Source: Deltaproteobacteria bacterium (GTDB taxonomy: Bacteria; Desulfobacterota; Binatia; UTPRO1). Taken from it: a stretch of 58,637 nt of DNA. The notes under the pieces were generated by a model, which worked only from the letters and a program-made list of their open reading frames with translations, ran no database searches and had not been told where the DNA came from. Location: contig JAJCZP010000248.1 of NCBI GenBank assembly GCA_029262315.1, positions 1 through 58,637 of the forward strand, in the 5' to 3' direction. The position numbers and the translations under genes were made by a program. Below are positions 18,386 to 26,398 of this stretch, piece by piece. Within the stretch, counting starts at the first letter, position 1. Every line of letters begins with the position of its first letter.

Positions 18386-18650
18386 TCGCGCCCATCGTCG
18401 GGGGGGGTGGTATGCGATCGGCGGAGTGTGGGGACTCGCGCGCGTCAGGAGAGCTGTGTCTCGTGACGCACCCGATCGTTCGAACCGACGTTGTGCGCAG
18501 CACTAGCATCAGCCAGAAGCATGCCAGGAAACGTTCCGCTTCTAGGCAGTTTGTCAGCAGGGGGACCTGGCAGAGATGCCCGATCGGCCGATGGGGTAGC
18601 AACCACGCATGGTGCGCATGGACAACGCTGTGGCGGCGCGGAGGCCCCCC

Positions 18651-18659
18651 TGCTAGAAA
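18651..18659 (+). promoter_or_regulatory. possible extended -10 of hldE2
   Basis: TGCTAGAAA resembles an extended -10 (TGn followed by TAGAAA) and ends 7 bases before the hldE2 ATG. No good -35 or ribosome site is seen, so this would give a leaderless message. Confidence 0.25.
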
Positions 18660-18666
18660 TGCCGCT

Positions 18667-19155
18667 ATGCGTTATCGAGAGAAGATCGTGGCTTTCGACG
18701 CCCTCGTCGCTATCGCGCGCCGCTCGCACGAGGCTGGGAAACGCCTCGTCTTTACGAATGGCTGCTTCGACCTTCTCCACATCGGGCATGTTCGTTCCCT
18801 GGAAACCGCGCGCGCGGCCGGCGATCTTCTGGTGGTGGGCGTAAATAGCGACGCGTCTGTCTCGCGCCTCAAGGGCCCGACTCGCCCTCTCGTGCCGGAG
18901 GACGCTCGTGCCGAGGTCCTCGCCGCCCTCGAGTCGGTCAGCCACGTAACCATCTTCGATGACGACACCCCAGCGCGCTTGATCTCAGCCCTCGAGCCCG
19001 ACGTCCTCGTCAAAGGGGGCGACTGGGCAGCCGAGGACGTCGTAGGCCGCGATGTGGTCGAGCATACCGGGGGACGTGTCCTCATCGTCCCGCTCACCGA
19101 GGGCTTTTCCACGACCGAACTCCTGGAGCGGGCCCGGAGCGGCTCCAAGCACTGA
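18667..19155 (+). CDS. hldE2: D-glycero-beta-D-manno-heptose 1-phosphate adenylyltransferase
   Basis: 162 residues. Transfers AMP to heptose 1-phosphate, forming the ADP-activated heptose for LPS core. Cytidylyltransferase-like fold with [14 protein letters not shown] (the HxGH nucleotide site), [14 protein letters not shown], the [11 protein letters not shown]-like motif ([12 protein letters not shown]) and a C-terminal FSTTELLER. Equivalent to the C-terminal half of E. coli HldE; the kinase half is a separate gene at 23537-24526 on the other strand. Also called rfaE2. Start ATG at 18667 gives the family length for stand-alone enzymes; a longer in-frame ORF upstream looks non-coding. Confidence 0.94.
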   Translation: MRYREKIVAFDALVAIARRSHEAGKRLVFTNGCFDLLHIGHVRSLETARAAGDLLVVGVNSDASVSRLKGPTRPLVPEDARAEVLAALESVSHVTIFDDDTPARLISALEPDVLVKGGDWAAEDVVGRDVVEHTGGRVLIVPLTEGFSTTELLERARSGSKH

Positions 19156-19177
19156 CCCGAACAGCAGGACCCCGTAT

Positions 19178-19206
19178 TTGCCGCCGTTTCGATGCTGTGG
19201 TACGGA
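19178..19206 (+). promoter_or_regulatory. candidate promoter of rpmB
   Basis: TTGCCG (19178-19183) and TACGGA (19201-19206) are 17 bases apart and sit just upstream of the rpmB ribosome site. The -35 is fair and the -10 is weak, so rpmB could instead be read through from hldE2. Confidence 0.3.
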
Positions 19207-19227
19207 TGCTCCGCACACGAGGAACCT

Positions 19228-19419
19228 ATGGCACGAATTTGTGAAATTTGCGGCAAGCACCCGTCCACCGGCAACATGGTGAGTCACGCCAACAATCGGA
19301 CTCGACGCCGTTGGAAACCGAATCTGCAACGCGTCCGCGCCAAGATGGATTCGAGCGTACGACGAATTCTCGCGTGCACCCGCTGCATCCGTAGCGGCAA
19401 GATCGTCAAAGCCGCGTAG
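19228..19419 (+). CDS. rpmB: 50S ribosomal protein L28 (zinc-binding form)
   Basis: 63 residues. Starts [10 protein letters not shown], contains [16 protein letters not shown] and ends with a second cysteine pair (CTRC). The two CxxC pairs mark the zinc-binding version of L28. Start ATG at 19228, with GAGGA six bases upstream; a longer ORF from 19192 is rejected. Its 3' end and stop codon lie within a 44-bp direct repeat. Convergent with ridA. Confidence 0.96.
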   Translation: MARICEICGKHPSTGNMVSHANNRTRRRWKPNLQRVRAKMDSSVRRILACTRCIRSGKIVKAA

Positions 19420-19490
19420 CAAGCGCCCGGCGATCTAGACCCGAAAGATCGTCAAATTCCCGTAGCAAGCGCGCGGCGATCTAGACCCGA
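19401..19490. repeat. 44-bp imperfect tandem repeat across the rpmB/ridA convergent junction
   Basis: Copy 1 is 19401-19444 and copy 2 is 19447-19490. Both begin GATCGTCAAA and end GGCGATCTAGACCCGA, and they differ at only four positions. Copy 1 includes the last codons of rpmB and copy 2 the last codons of ridA. CGATCT and AGATCG within the repeat can form a 6-bp hairpin with a 9-base loop, a weak candidate for a shared transcription end. Confidence 0.85.
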
Positions 19491-19861
19491 CGGGCGATCG
19501 CGTCGATCTCGATGCGGGCCCCGCGTGGCAACGCTGCCACCCCGACCGTTGCGCGTGCCGGAAACGGCGTCGTGAAGAAGTCCGCGTAGGCCTGATTCAC
19601 CCGTGGGAAATCTCCCAGGTCCGTCAGATAGATGGTTGTCCGGACGACCGCGTCGAGCGTAAGGCCGGCCGCCGTCAGGATGGCGCCGAGATTCTTCAGT
19701 ACCTGGCACGTCTCCGCCTCCACGCTCTCGCCGACGAGTCGACCGGTGGCGGGATCGAGCGCGATCTGACCGGAGACGAAGATGAGATCGCCGCTCTCGA
19801 TCGCCTGCGAGTAGGGGCCGAGCGCGTCGGGGGCGGTCTCGGTGGCAATCTCGCGCTTCAT
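19481..19861 (-). CDS. ridA: RidA-family reactive intermediate (enamine/imine) deaminase
   Basis: 126 residues, the normal family length. Hydrolyses reactive enamines/imines produced by PLP enzymes. Motifs: APDALGPYSQAI, IFVSGQIALDP, VVRTTIYLTDL and the C-terminal LPRGARIEIDAIA, which holds the conserved substrate-binding Arg. ATG overlaps the rel stop (ATGA). Last gene of the 34-kb minus-strand block; its 3' end lies in the direct repeat shared with rpmB. Confidence 0.96.
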   Translation of the reverse strand: MKREIATETAPDALGPYSQAIESGDLIFVSGQIALDPATGRLVGESVEAETCQVLKNLGAILTAAGLTLDAVVRTTIYLTDLGDFPRVNQAYADFFTTPFPARATVGVAALPRGARIEIDAIARRV

Positions 19862-22008
19862 CCCCGCACCCGCTGCACGCGCATGACGCCCCGCACCTTG
19901 CCGAGTCCACGGATCACGCGGTTCAGCGCGTCCAGGCTGTCGACCATCACTTCGAACGTGTTGAGCGCCTTTTTGTCAGTCAGCGTTCGCACCTGTGCCT
20001 TGCTGATGTTCGCCCCCGCCGAGGTAATGGCCTTGCTGAGCGCCGCGAGCAGCCCCTGCTGGTCGACGCACATGACCTCGATGAGTACTGGTCGGAAATT
20101 GCCAGTCGAGCCGTCCCACGAGACTTCCACGCGACGCTGCGGGTCGCTCTCCATGACGCGTGAACAATCGGCGGCGTGCACCGTGACTCCACGACCGCGG
20201 GTAATGAACCCGAGAATACGTTCGCCCGGAAGCGGATTGCAGCACCGGCCGAACCGCATCATGACGTCCTCGACTCCACTCACGCGGACGCCGCCCTTGC
20301 CATGCCGTCCGACGAGCCGAAACAATCGCTGGAGGGCGCCCTCTTCCTTCTCCCCTTCCGGTTCGATCTCAGCGGCGGGCACGAGCTTGGCGAGGACGCT
20401 CTGTGTCGCGACCCGGCCATATCCGATGGCGGCGATCAGCGACTCTTCGTCCGCGAAACCGAGATCGCGCGCGATCTCGTCGAGCCGCCCAGCTTTCCTG
20501 AGCTTCTGAATCTCCAACCGATGCCGCTTGAGATCGCGCGTGAGCAACTCGGTCCCGATCTCGAGACTCCGACGCCGCTGCTGATTCTTCATCCAGCTGC
20601 GGATGCGCTCTTTGGCGCGACTCGTCTTGACGAGCTTCAACCAATCCCGGCTGGGTGTTTGCCGGGTCGTGGTGATGATCTCGACCGTGTCGCCGCTTTC
20701 CAGCTGGTATCGCAGCGGCACGAGCCGCCCATTCACGCGCGCGCCAGCGCATCGTTCTCCGACCTGGGAATGCACGCGATAGGCGAAGTCGATCACGGTG
20801 GCGCCTTGGGGAAAGCTGAAGAGATCACCCTTGGGCGTGAACGCGAAGACCTCCTCATCGAAGAGATCCTCTTTGATCGAGCGCATGAATTCCTGCGGAT
20901 CTTCCAACTGCTGCTGCCAGTGCAGCAACTGCCGCAGCCAGGAGAAGCGCTCGACTTCGGCGGGGCTGCCGGCTTCGTTCTGGCCCTTGTACCGCCAGTG
21001 TGCGGCGACACCCGCCTCGGCCACCTTGTGCATCTGGGCGGTCCGGATCTGCACTTCCATGCGTTCGCCGAACGGGCCAATGACGGTCGTGTGCAGCGAC
21101 TGATACATGTTGCCCTTCGGCATCGCGATATAATCGCGAAACCGTCCCGGGACCGGACGCCAGTTGGCGTGCACGATGCCGAGCGTCTCGTAGCACTCGC
21201 GGGTGGAGTCGGGGATGACGCGAAAGGCGACCAGATCGTGGATCTGGTCGTACACGAGATGCTGACTCTGCATCTTCTGGTAGATCGAATAAAAGTGCTT
21301 CGGACGTCCCGTGACCGACGCTTCGAGCCCCGCCTCCTCGAGTGTGCGCCCCAGCACCTCACGAACCTGCTCGATGTAGCGCTCGCGCTCCACCCGCTTC
21401 TTCGCGACGTTTCGTTTCAGCTGATAGTAAATTTCCGGGTGCAGGTGACGGAGCGCGTTGTCCTCGAGTTCGCTCTTGATCCAGTAGATGCCGAGGCGGT
21501 GCGAGAGCGGGGCGTAGATGTCGAGTGTCTCCTGCGCGATATCCGTCTGTCGCTCGGGGGGGAGGTGCGACAGCGTCCGCATATTGTGGGTGCGGTCGGC
21601 CAGCTTGATGAGGATCACCCGGATATCGCGCGCCATGGCCAGGAGCATCTTCCGAAAGTTCTCGGCCTGATGCTCGGCTTTGCTCTGGAAGTTCAGCTGG
21701 CCAATCTTGGTGACCCCATCGACCAGTCGGGCAATCTCGGCGCCGAACGTACTCTCGATCTGCCCGAGGGTGGTGAGCGTATCCTCGACCGTGTCGTGGA
21801 GCAGTCCGGTCGCGATGCTCGGAACGTCGAGACGCAGGTCAGCGATCAGGCCTGCGACCTCGAGCGGATGCACGAGATACGGCTCACCCGACTTTCGACG
21901 CTGACCGCGATGCATCTCGGCGGAGAACTCGTAGGCGCGGCGCAGCGTGGTCACATCCGCAGCTGGATTGAAGTCGACGACTTTCCCCAGGAGATCACTG
22001 AGATTCAT
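19858..22008 (-). CDS. rel: Bifunctional (p)ppGpp synthetase/hydrolase (Rel/SpoT)
   Basis: 716 residues. Makes and degrades the stringent alarmone. Domains in order: HD hydrolase (HPLEV and HD at 71-72 in LLHDTVEDT), synthetase (RPKHFYSIYQKM, GRFRDYIAMPK, YQSLHTTV and EVQIRT), TGS (FTPKGDLFSFPQGATVIDFAY), a Cys-rich helical zone (RFGRCCNPLPGE) and a C-terminal ACT domain. An intact HD site and a basic RxRD motif in the synthetase loop (RxKD class) indicate a bifunctional Rel rather than a RelA. Four-base overlaps join it to gmk upstream and ridA downstream, with no rpoZ between gmk and rel. Confidence 0.96.
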   Translation of the reverse strand: MNLSDLLGKVVDFNPAADVTTLRRAYEFSAEMHRGQRRKSGEPYLVHPLEVAGLIADLRLDVPSIATGLLHDTVEDTLTTLGQIESTFGAEIARLVDGVTKIGQLNFQSKAEHQAENFRKMLLAMARDIRVILIKLADRTHNMRTLSHLPPERQTDIAQETLDIYAPLSHRLGIYWIKSELEDNALRHLHPEIYYQLKRNVAKKRVERERYIEQVREVLGRTLEEAGLEASVTGRPKHFYSIYQKMQSQHLVYDQIHDLVAFRVIPDSTRECYETLGIVHANWRPVPGRFRDYIAMPKGNMYQSLHTTVIGPFGERMEVQIRTAQMHKVAEAGVAAHWRYKGQNEAGSPAEVERFSWLRQLLHWQQQLEDPQEFMRSIKEDLFDEEVFAFTPKGDLFSFPQGATVIDFAYRVHSQVGERCAGARVNGRLVPLRYQLESGDTVEIITTTRQTPSRDWLKLVKTSRAKERIRSWMKNQQRRRSLEIGTELLTRDLKRHRLEIQKLRKAGRLDEIARDLGFADEESLIAAIGYGRVATQSVLAKLVPAAEIEPEGEKEEGALQRLFRLVGRHGKGGVRVSGVEDVMMRFGRCCNPLPGERILGFITRGRGVTVHAADCSRVMESDPQRRVEVSWDGSTGNFRPVLIEVMCVDQQGLLAALSKAITSAGANISKAQVRTLTDKKALNTFEVMVDSLDALNRVIRGLGKVRGVMRVQRVRG

Positions 22009-22634
22009 GACTTCATCCTACTGACTCGCGCGCGCTCGGCTCGGACAATCGCATCGAGGGTCGCAATCGCGTCTGCGCGATCGGCATTGACGATCCAGTA
22101 GTCATAGCTGCCGAGCGCCTCGGCTTCGCCGCGGGCGCGCGCCAGGCGCCGCTCGATGACCTCGGGAGTCTCAGTTCGGCGCTCGGTCAATCGACGCGCG
22201 AGTTCTTCCCACGATGGCGGCAATACCATGACCGCAACGGCCGCGTCCGTGTATGCCGCCTTCAGCTGACGTGCCCCCTGGACATCGATATCCAGTAGCA
22301 TGTCGAGCCCCAACCCGACGGCTTCGTCCAACGATGCCCGCGCGGTGCCGTACAGTGCGTCGTGGACCTCGGCCCACTCGGCGAACTCCCCGCGGTCGCG
22401 GCGCGCCTCGAAGTCCGAGCGCGGTACGAACTGATATTCCCTCCCCTGCTCCTCGCCGGCCCGCGGCTCGCGTGTCGTGTACGAGATGGACAAGGTCAGA
22501 TCGGTGTGCCGGGCGAGCATCGCTTCCACGAGCGTACTCTTCCCCGTACCGGAGGGTCCGGAGACGATGAAGATGATCCCATGGCGATCAAATCGCAGGT
22601 CGCGGGTGCCCACGGTTCGATTGTACGGAATCAC
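22005..22634 (-). CDS. gmk: Guanylate kinase
   Basis: 209 residues. GMP to GDP. P-loop VSGPSGTGKSTL, the GMP-binding SISYTTREPRAGE and REYQFV, then LLDIDVQGARQL. The GTG start at 22634 overlaps the yicC stop (GTGA) and gives a 17-residue N-terminal extension before the core strand; no better internal start is seen. Neighbours yicC and rel form a common bacterial block. Confidence 0.95.
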   Translation of the reverse strand: MIPYNRTVGTRDLRFDRHGIIFIVSGPSGTGKSTLVEAMLARHTDLTLSISYTTREPRAGEEQGREYQFVPRSDFEARRDRGEFAEWAEVHDALYGTARASLDEAVGLGLDMLLDIDVQGARQLKAAYTDAAVAVMVLPPSWEELARRLTERRTETPEVIERRLARARGEAEALGSYDYWIVNADRADAIATLDAIVRAERARVSRMKS

Positions 22635-23530
22635 TCGACGTTCTGCACCTGCTCCCTGAGTTTCTCTACCTCCCCTTTCGCCTCGACCACCAGGCGGGTC
22701 ACTTCGAGATTGTTGACCTTGGAGCCGATCGTATTGATCTCGCGATGGACCTCCTGGAGCAGGAACTCGAACTGCTTGCCGACGGCTCCCCGCCCATCGA
22801 GCAGGCGGCCAAGCTCCTGCAGGTGGCTGCGCAGGCGGACCCGCTCCTCGGTAATGTCACTGCGTTCGGCCAGATAGGCGGCTTCCTGGGCGATCCGGCC
22901 ACCGTCCACCGGGGCTCCCTTGAGCAACTTCTGCATGCGTTCGGTCACCTTGGCTTGAATCGTGACCAACGCATTTGCCGTGTGCTTGCGCACGGCACGC
23001 TCGATCGCCGTCAAACGCCGAACCCGCGCGCGCATGTCGCGCTGGAGATTGGAGCCTTCCCGGCGCCGCTCGCGATCGAGCAGGCCGAGCGCGCGTTCCA
23101 GCGCGCGGCTCGCGACCGGGAACTCACCTCGGACATCCCCCGCAAGCTCAACCGTCTGAAACACGTCGGGAACCCGCAAGAGCGCGGGGTCGAGTTCACC
23201 CGGCAAGTGCAGCTCACGCCGCAGCCGTCGCCACGCCGTGGCATGCGCTCGCGCCGCCGCCATATTCACGACGACGCGCGTTCGTGAGCTGGAAGGTGCG
23301 TTCCGCCCGACGTGGACCTCGAGCCGCCCACGTTCGACGTGCCGCCGCACAATATCACGAGCCACGCTCTCCCAGGCGGCGTACTCGCGCGGGGCGCTAA
23401 CACGTACATCGAGGAAACGCTGGTTCACGCTTCGAACTTCGACCGTCACCCGGCCCGCCGGCACGGCTACCGTGGCGCTTCCGTAGCCAGTCATCGATTT
23501 CAGACCTCGAGTCTTAGTCTTAGTTGCCAT
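22631..23530 (-). CDS. yicC: YicC/YloC-family endoribonuclease-like protein
   Basis: 299 residues, normal for the family. Conserved start LKSMTGYGSA, the motif VNQRFLDVRV and the conserved C-terminal DUF1732 region with EAAYLAERSDITEE, KQFEFLLQEVHREINTIGSK. E. coli YicC has been linked to RNA turnover. ATG at 23530 has an AGGAG only two bases upstream; the internal ATG at 23494 (MTGYG) is a fair alternative with better spacing. Lies 6 bp after hldE1. Confidence 0.94.
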   Translation of the reverse strand: MATKTKTRGLKSMTGYGSATVAVPAGRVTVEVRSVNQRFLDVRVSAPREYAAWESVARDIVRRHVERGRLEVHVGRNAPSSSRTRVVVNMAAARAHATAWRRLRRELHLPGELDPALLRVPDVFQTVELAGDVRGEFPVASRALERALGLLDRERRREGSNLQRDMRARVRRLTAIERAVRKHTANALVTIQAKVTERMQKLLKGAPVDGGRIAQEAAYLAERSDITEERVRLRSHLQELGRLLDGRGAVGKQFEFLLQEVHREINTIGSKVNNLEVTRLVVEAKGEVEKLREQVQNVE

Positions 23531-23536
23531 ATCTCC

Positions 23537-24526
23537 TCACGTGACGGCGCGTAACGAGCGCACGAGTTCCGAGCCGCTCGCGGTTGCGGTTCCGACCTTG
23601 CCAACGACAATGCCCGCTGCGAGGTTGGCAAGCGTCGCGGCCTCCTCGAGGCTCCCGCCGGCGCCAAGAGCCAGGGCGCACGTGGCGAGCACCGTATCGC
23701 CGGCGCCCGTCACGTCGTAGACCTGATGTGCCGCGGTGGGAAAGTGTCGTGCCCGCGTCCGCGGACGAATCAGCGACATGCCCTGCTCGCTCCGCGAGAT
23801 CAGGACGGCTTCCGCTTCCCAGCGCTCGAGCAGACGACGGCCCGCCTCGTCGAGGCTCGCGGTGTCCACGATCTCCATCCCAGCGGCATCACTGGCCTCG
23901 GCGACGTTGGGCTTGACCAGGCTCGCACCCCGGTAGTGGGCGAAGTTTGGACGCTTCGGGTCGATGACGTACGCGAAACCGTAGCGCTTCCGCAGGCCCT
24001 CGAGCTCCCGCAACAGATCCGGCGTAATGACCCCCTTGCCGTAGTCGGAGACGACGACCACGGGAAACCGTTGCACGTTGTCGCGCACCCAATTGGTCAC
24101 GCGTCCGAGCGGCTTGGTCGCTGCCTGCGTGCCGATCGGATCGTGATCGAAACGGACGACCTGTTGGCCGTGGGCGATCACGCGGGTTTTGGCCGTCGTC
24201 GGGAGGATGGTGCTCGTCACGACGCCGGTCAGGGTTCCACCCGCGGTGCGCAAGCCAGCAAGAAGCGCCTTGCCGGTCGCGTCGTGACCGACCAGTCCAC
24301 ATGCCGTCGCGTCGCCACTGAGCGCCTGCACATTGGCGACCACATTGCCGGCGCCCCCCGCGCGCGCTTCTTCACGCCGCACCTGTACGATGGGCACCGG
24401 TGCTTCGGGGGAGATGCGGCTGACATCGCCCCAGACGAAGCGGTCGAGCATCAGGTCTCCGATGACGAGCACCCGAACGCTCCGAAAGCGTCGAACGAGG
24501 CTACGAAGCCGGCGCGCCGTGTCCAT
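23537..24526 (-). CDS. hldE1: D-glycero-beta-D-manno-heptose-7-phosphate kinase (HldE kinase half)
   Basis: 329 residues, PfkB/ribokinase family. Phosphorylates heptose 7-phosphate at C1. Motifs: VIGDLMLDRFVWGDV, ISPEAPVPIV, GGAGNVVANV, VVSDYGKG and the anion-hole/catalytic DVTGAGDTVLA. Corresponds to the N-terminal half of E. coli HldE; the adenylyltransferase half is the separate plus-strand gene at 18667. Also called rfaE1. Starts inside the 3' end of the upstream glycosyltransferase gene (26-base overlap). Confidence 0.95.
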   Translation of the reverse strand: MDTARRLRSLVRRFRSVRVLVIGDLMLDRFVWGDVSRISPEAPVPIVQVRREEARAGGAGNVVANVQALSGDATACGLVGHDATGKALLAGLRTAGGTLTGVVTSTILPTTAKTRVIAHGQQVVRFDHDPIGTQAATKPLGRVTNWVRDNVQRFPVVVVSDYGKGVITPDLLRELEGLRKRYGFAYVIDPKRPNFAHYRGASLVKPNVAEASDAAGMEIVDTASLDEAGRRLLERWEAEAVLISRSEQGMSLIRPRTRARHFPTAAHQVYDVTGAGDTVLATCALALGAGGSLEEAATLANLAAGIVVGKVGTATASGSELVRSLRAVT

Positions 24527-25622
24527 CCGTCTCCGCCATCACCCGGTGGTATACGCCGACCATTGCCTGCGCGACACCCGCCATTGCGAACCCTGCACGT
24601 ACACGTGCACGGGCGGCGATCCCCAACCGTGCGCTGCGCTCGCCGTCGCGCAGCACGTCTTGCAACGCGGCACGCAGCGCCTGGACGTCTTCCGCGCGCA
24701 CCAGAATTCCCGCGTCCGGTCCCAGGGCTTCGGGCAGTCCCCCAACGTCGCTTGCCACCACTGGTCGTCCAGCCGCCATCGCCTCGAGTGCCGCGACGCC
24801 CAACCCCTCGTGCCGCGACGGCATCGCGACGACGTCGGCGGCCGCCAGAAGGGGACGAACGTCGTCGACACGACCGAGGAATGTGACACGGTCGCCGAGC
24901 CCGAGATCGTCGGCACGTGTTCGCAGGGCCTGCGCGCGTGCCCCCTCACCGGCGAAGCACAGGTGGACCGGTGGCTGCGCAATTCCTGCCGCCGCCTCCA
25001 AAAGCACGTCGTGGCCCTTGCGGTACTCCAGCGCGGCGATGACGGCGATCATGCCCACGCCGTCATCCAAACCGAGCGCGGCGCGTGCGGAGGCGCGCGC
25101 GTGGTCCGTCTCAGCGAAGTCGTCGACCTCGACTCCACTGCGAATGACCTCGATTCTCGTCGGATCGACTCCGCCCGACACCAACACCGCTCGCACCCCT
25201 TCCGAGATCGCCACCACGGCATCCACCCCTCGATTGTAGAGCCATCGTGCGTACCATCCGCCACGCAGCGGGTAGTCCATCCGCCGCGTGACCACACGAC
25301 ATGGGTGGTGCTTGATGCGTAAGAACGCGACGAGCGCGTGCGCACGGGCCGTGTGGAAATGCACAATGTCATAGGGCTCGGAGGCCAGCAAACGCGCCAG
25401 CCGACGGCCTGCGAGCACATCCGCGTGGTTGCGGACGCGCAATGCTCGGGTGCCGATACCGAGTTTGGCGGCCTCGTCCACCAGCCGCCCGCCGGGGTCG
25501 CACGCAACCGCCTGGCGATGGCCGGCGGCGGCCAAGTGCCGCATCAGGCCGAGCACCTGGCGCTCTCCGCCTCCGAGCCCGCGTTCAGGATCGACGTGCA
25601 GGATACTGAGGTGCCCGCTCAT
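24501..25622 (-). CDS. GT4-family glycosyltransferase
   Basis: 373 residues, GT-B fold. N-terminal HVDPERGLGGGERQVLGL loop, C-terminal donor site with RKGHDVLLEA, FLGRVDDV and PSRHEGLGVAALEAMAAGRPVVAS (the E-x7-E type motif of GT4). Probably adds a sugar to the LPS core, because it sits among core genes. Donor and acceptor are not readable. ATG overlaps the upstream GT2 stop (ATGA). Cytosolic, membrane-associated by family habit. Confidence 0.9.
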   Translation of the reverse strand: MSGHLSILHVDPERGLGGGERQVLGLMRHLAAAGHRQAVACDPGGRLVDEAAKLGIGTRALRVRNHADVLAGRRLARLLASEPYDIVHFHTARAHALVAFLRIKHHPCRVVTRRMDYPLRGGWYARWLYNRGVDAVVAISEGVRAVLVSGGVDPTRIEVIRSGVEVDDFAETDHARASARAALGLDDGVGMIAVIAALEYRKGHDVLLEAAAGIAQPPVHLCFAGEGARAQALRTRADDLGLGDRVTFLGRVDDVRPLLAAADVVAMPSRHEGLGVAALEAMAAGRPVVASDVGGLPEALGPDAGILVRAEDVQALRAALQDVLRDGERSARLGIAARARVRAGFAMAGVAQAMVGVYHRVMAETDGHGAPAS

Positions 25623-26398
25623 GCGCCCGGTTCCTCCCGGGCATTCCGGTGCGACTCCCAGAGCTTGGCGTATTTGGTAAAGACGTAGAAGGCGGCTGTC
25701 TGGGCCACGAAGAGCCCGGCAATGCCCTCGAGAAACCCGCGGCGCAGGACGTAGAATCGGAAAAAGCGCCATGTGGGCCGCACGATCAGGTCGCGCATCG
25801 ACGCCTTCCGCCCACGCAAGCGAAGTTCACGAACCGCGACACCGGTGAACGTGTTGATCGTCGCGATGTGGGCTGCCGTGTCTCGATAGGTAAAATGCAA
25901 CAGCGGCCCCCGGAGCCGTAGCGTTCGACCGCGCAGGACAACCTTCTCGTGCGGGTCCATCCCACCCCACACGGCATGATCCCGTCGGAACAACCGAAGC
26001 CGATAGTCCGGGTACCATCCGCCACGCCACCACCACCTGCCGAGATAGTAGACGAGACGCGGCACGTAGTACCCATCCGCTTGCGGATCACCAAGGGCGG
26101 TTTCGGCCTCACTGCGAAGGGCCGGCGAAACACGCTCGTCGGCATCCAGGTTCAGCACCCAAGGCGTCGTGACCTGCGAGAGCGCGAAGGCCTTCTGCTC
26201 CACGAATCCCGGCCACTCCCGCTGGAAGACTCGGTCGGTATACTCGCGACAGATCTCGACGGTACGGTCGGTCGAGAACGAATCCACCACGACGATCTCG
26301 TCGCACCACTTCACGCTTTCGAGAGCCTCGCGAATCGTGGCCTCTTCGTTGAAGCAAATGATCGTCGCCGACACCCGCTCGGTCCGTTCCAGGCTCAT
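25619..26398 (-). CDS. WaaE/KdtX-like GT2 glycosyltransferase
   Basis: 259 residues, GT-A fold. N-terminal VSATIICFNEEATIREAL, the metal-binding DADE at 85-88, then WYPDYRLRLFRR and DPHEKVVL, as in LPS core beta-1,4-glucosyltransferases of the WaaE type. A C-terminal hydrophobic/aromatic amphipathic part (IVRPTWRFFRFYVLRRGF) probably sits on the membrane. Start ATG at 26398 overlaps the kinase stop (ATGA); upstream extension is not coding. The KdkA-like fusion at 31366-32754 carries what looks like a decayed copy of this domain. Confidence 0.9.
   Translation of the reverse strand: MSLERTERVSATIICFNEEATIREALESVKWCDEIVVVDSFSTDRTVEICREYTDRVFQREWPGFVEQKAFALSQVTTPWVLNLDADERVSPALRSEAETALGDPQADGYYVPRLVYYLGRWWWRGGWYPDYRLRLFRRDHAVWGGMDPHEKVVLRGRTLRLRGPLLHFTYRDTAAHIATINTFTGVAVRELRLRGRKASMRDLIVRPTWRFFRFYVLRRGFLEGIAGLFVAQTAAFYVFTKYAKLWESHRNAREEPGA

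Larger units (their letters stand above)
18108..18666. other. 559-bp divergent intergenic region
   Basis: Lies between the divergently oriented mutL and hldE2 genes and is the only gap above 300 bp. It contains the putative mutL promoter at one end, a possible -10 for hldE2 at the other, and a G-rich nested hairpin in the middle. I find no convincing protein: ORFs here are Arg/Pro-rich shadows without a good start. No tRNA, SRP or RNase P signature was recognised. From 18390 to 18650 I see nothing definable. Confidence 0.6.

Noticed and set aside
18470-18500. TTCGAAC sequence resembling a tRNA T-loop
   Set aside because: The flanking bases form at most a 3-bp stem and no anticodon or acceptor arms could be drawn on either strand.
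18159-18602. 147-codon minus-strand ORF in the intergenic region
   Set aside because: No ribosome site, no motif, and it reads through the hairpin and G tract with Pro/Arg-rich sequence.
20176-22101. 641-codon plus-strand ORF opposite rel
   Set aside because: It mirrors the conserved rel frame on the other strand; composition is Arg/His/Leu-rich with no recognisable motif. Long antisense ORFs are expected in GC-rich DNA.
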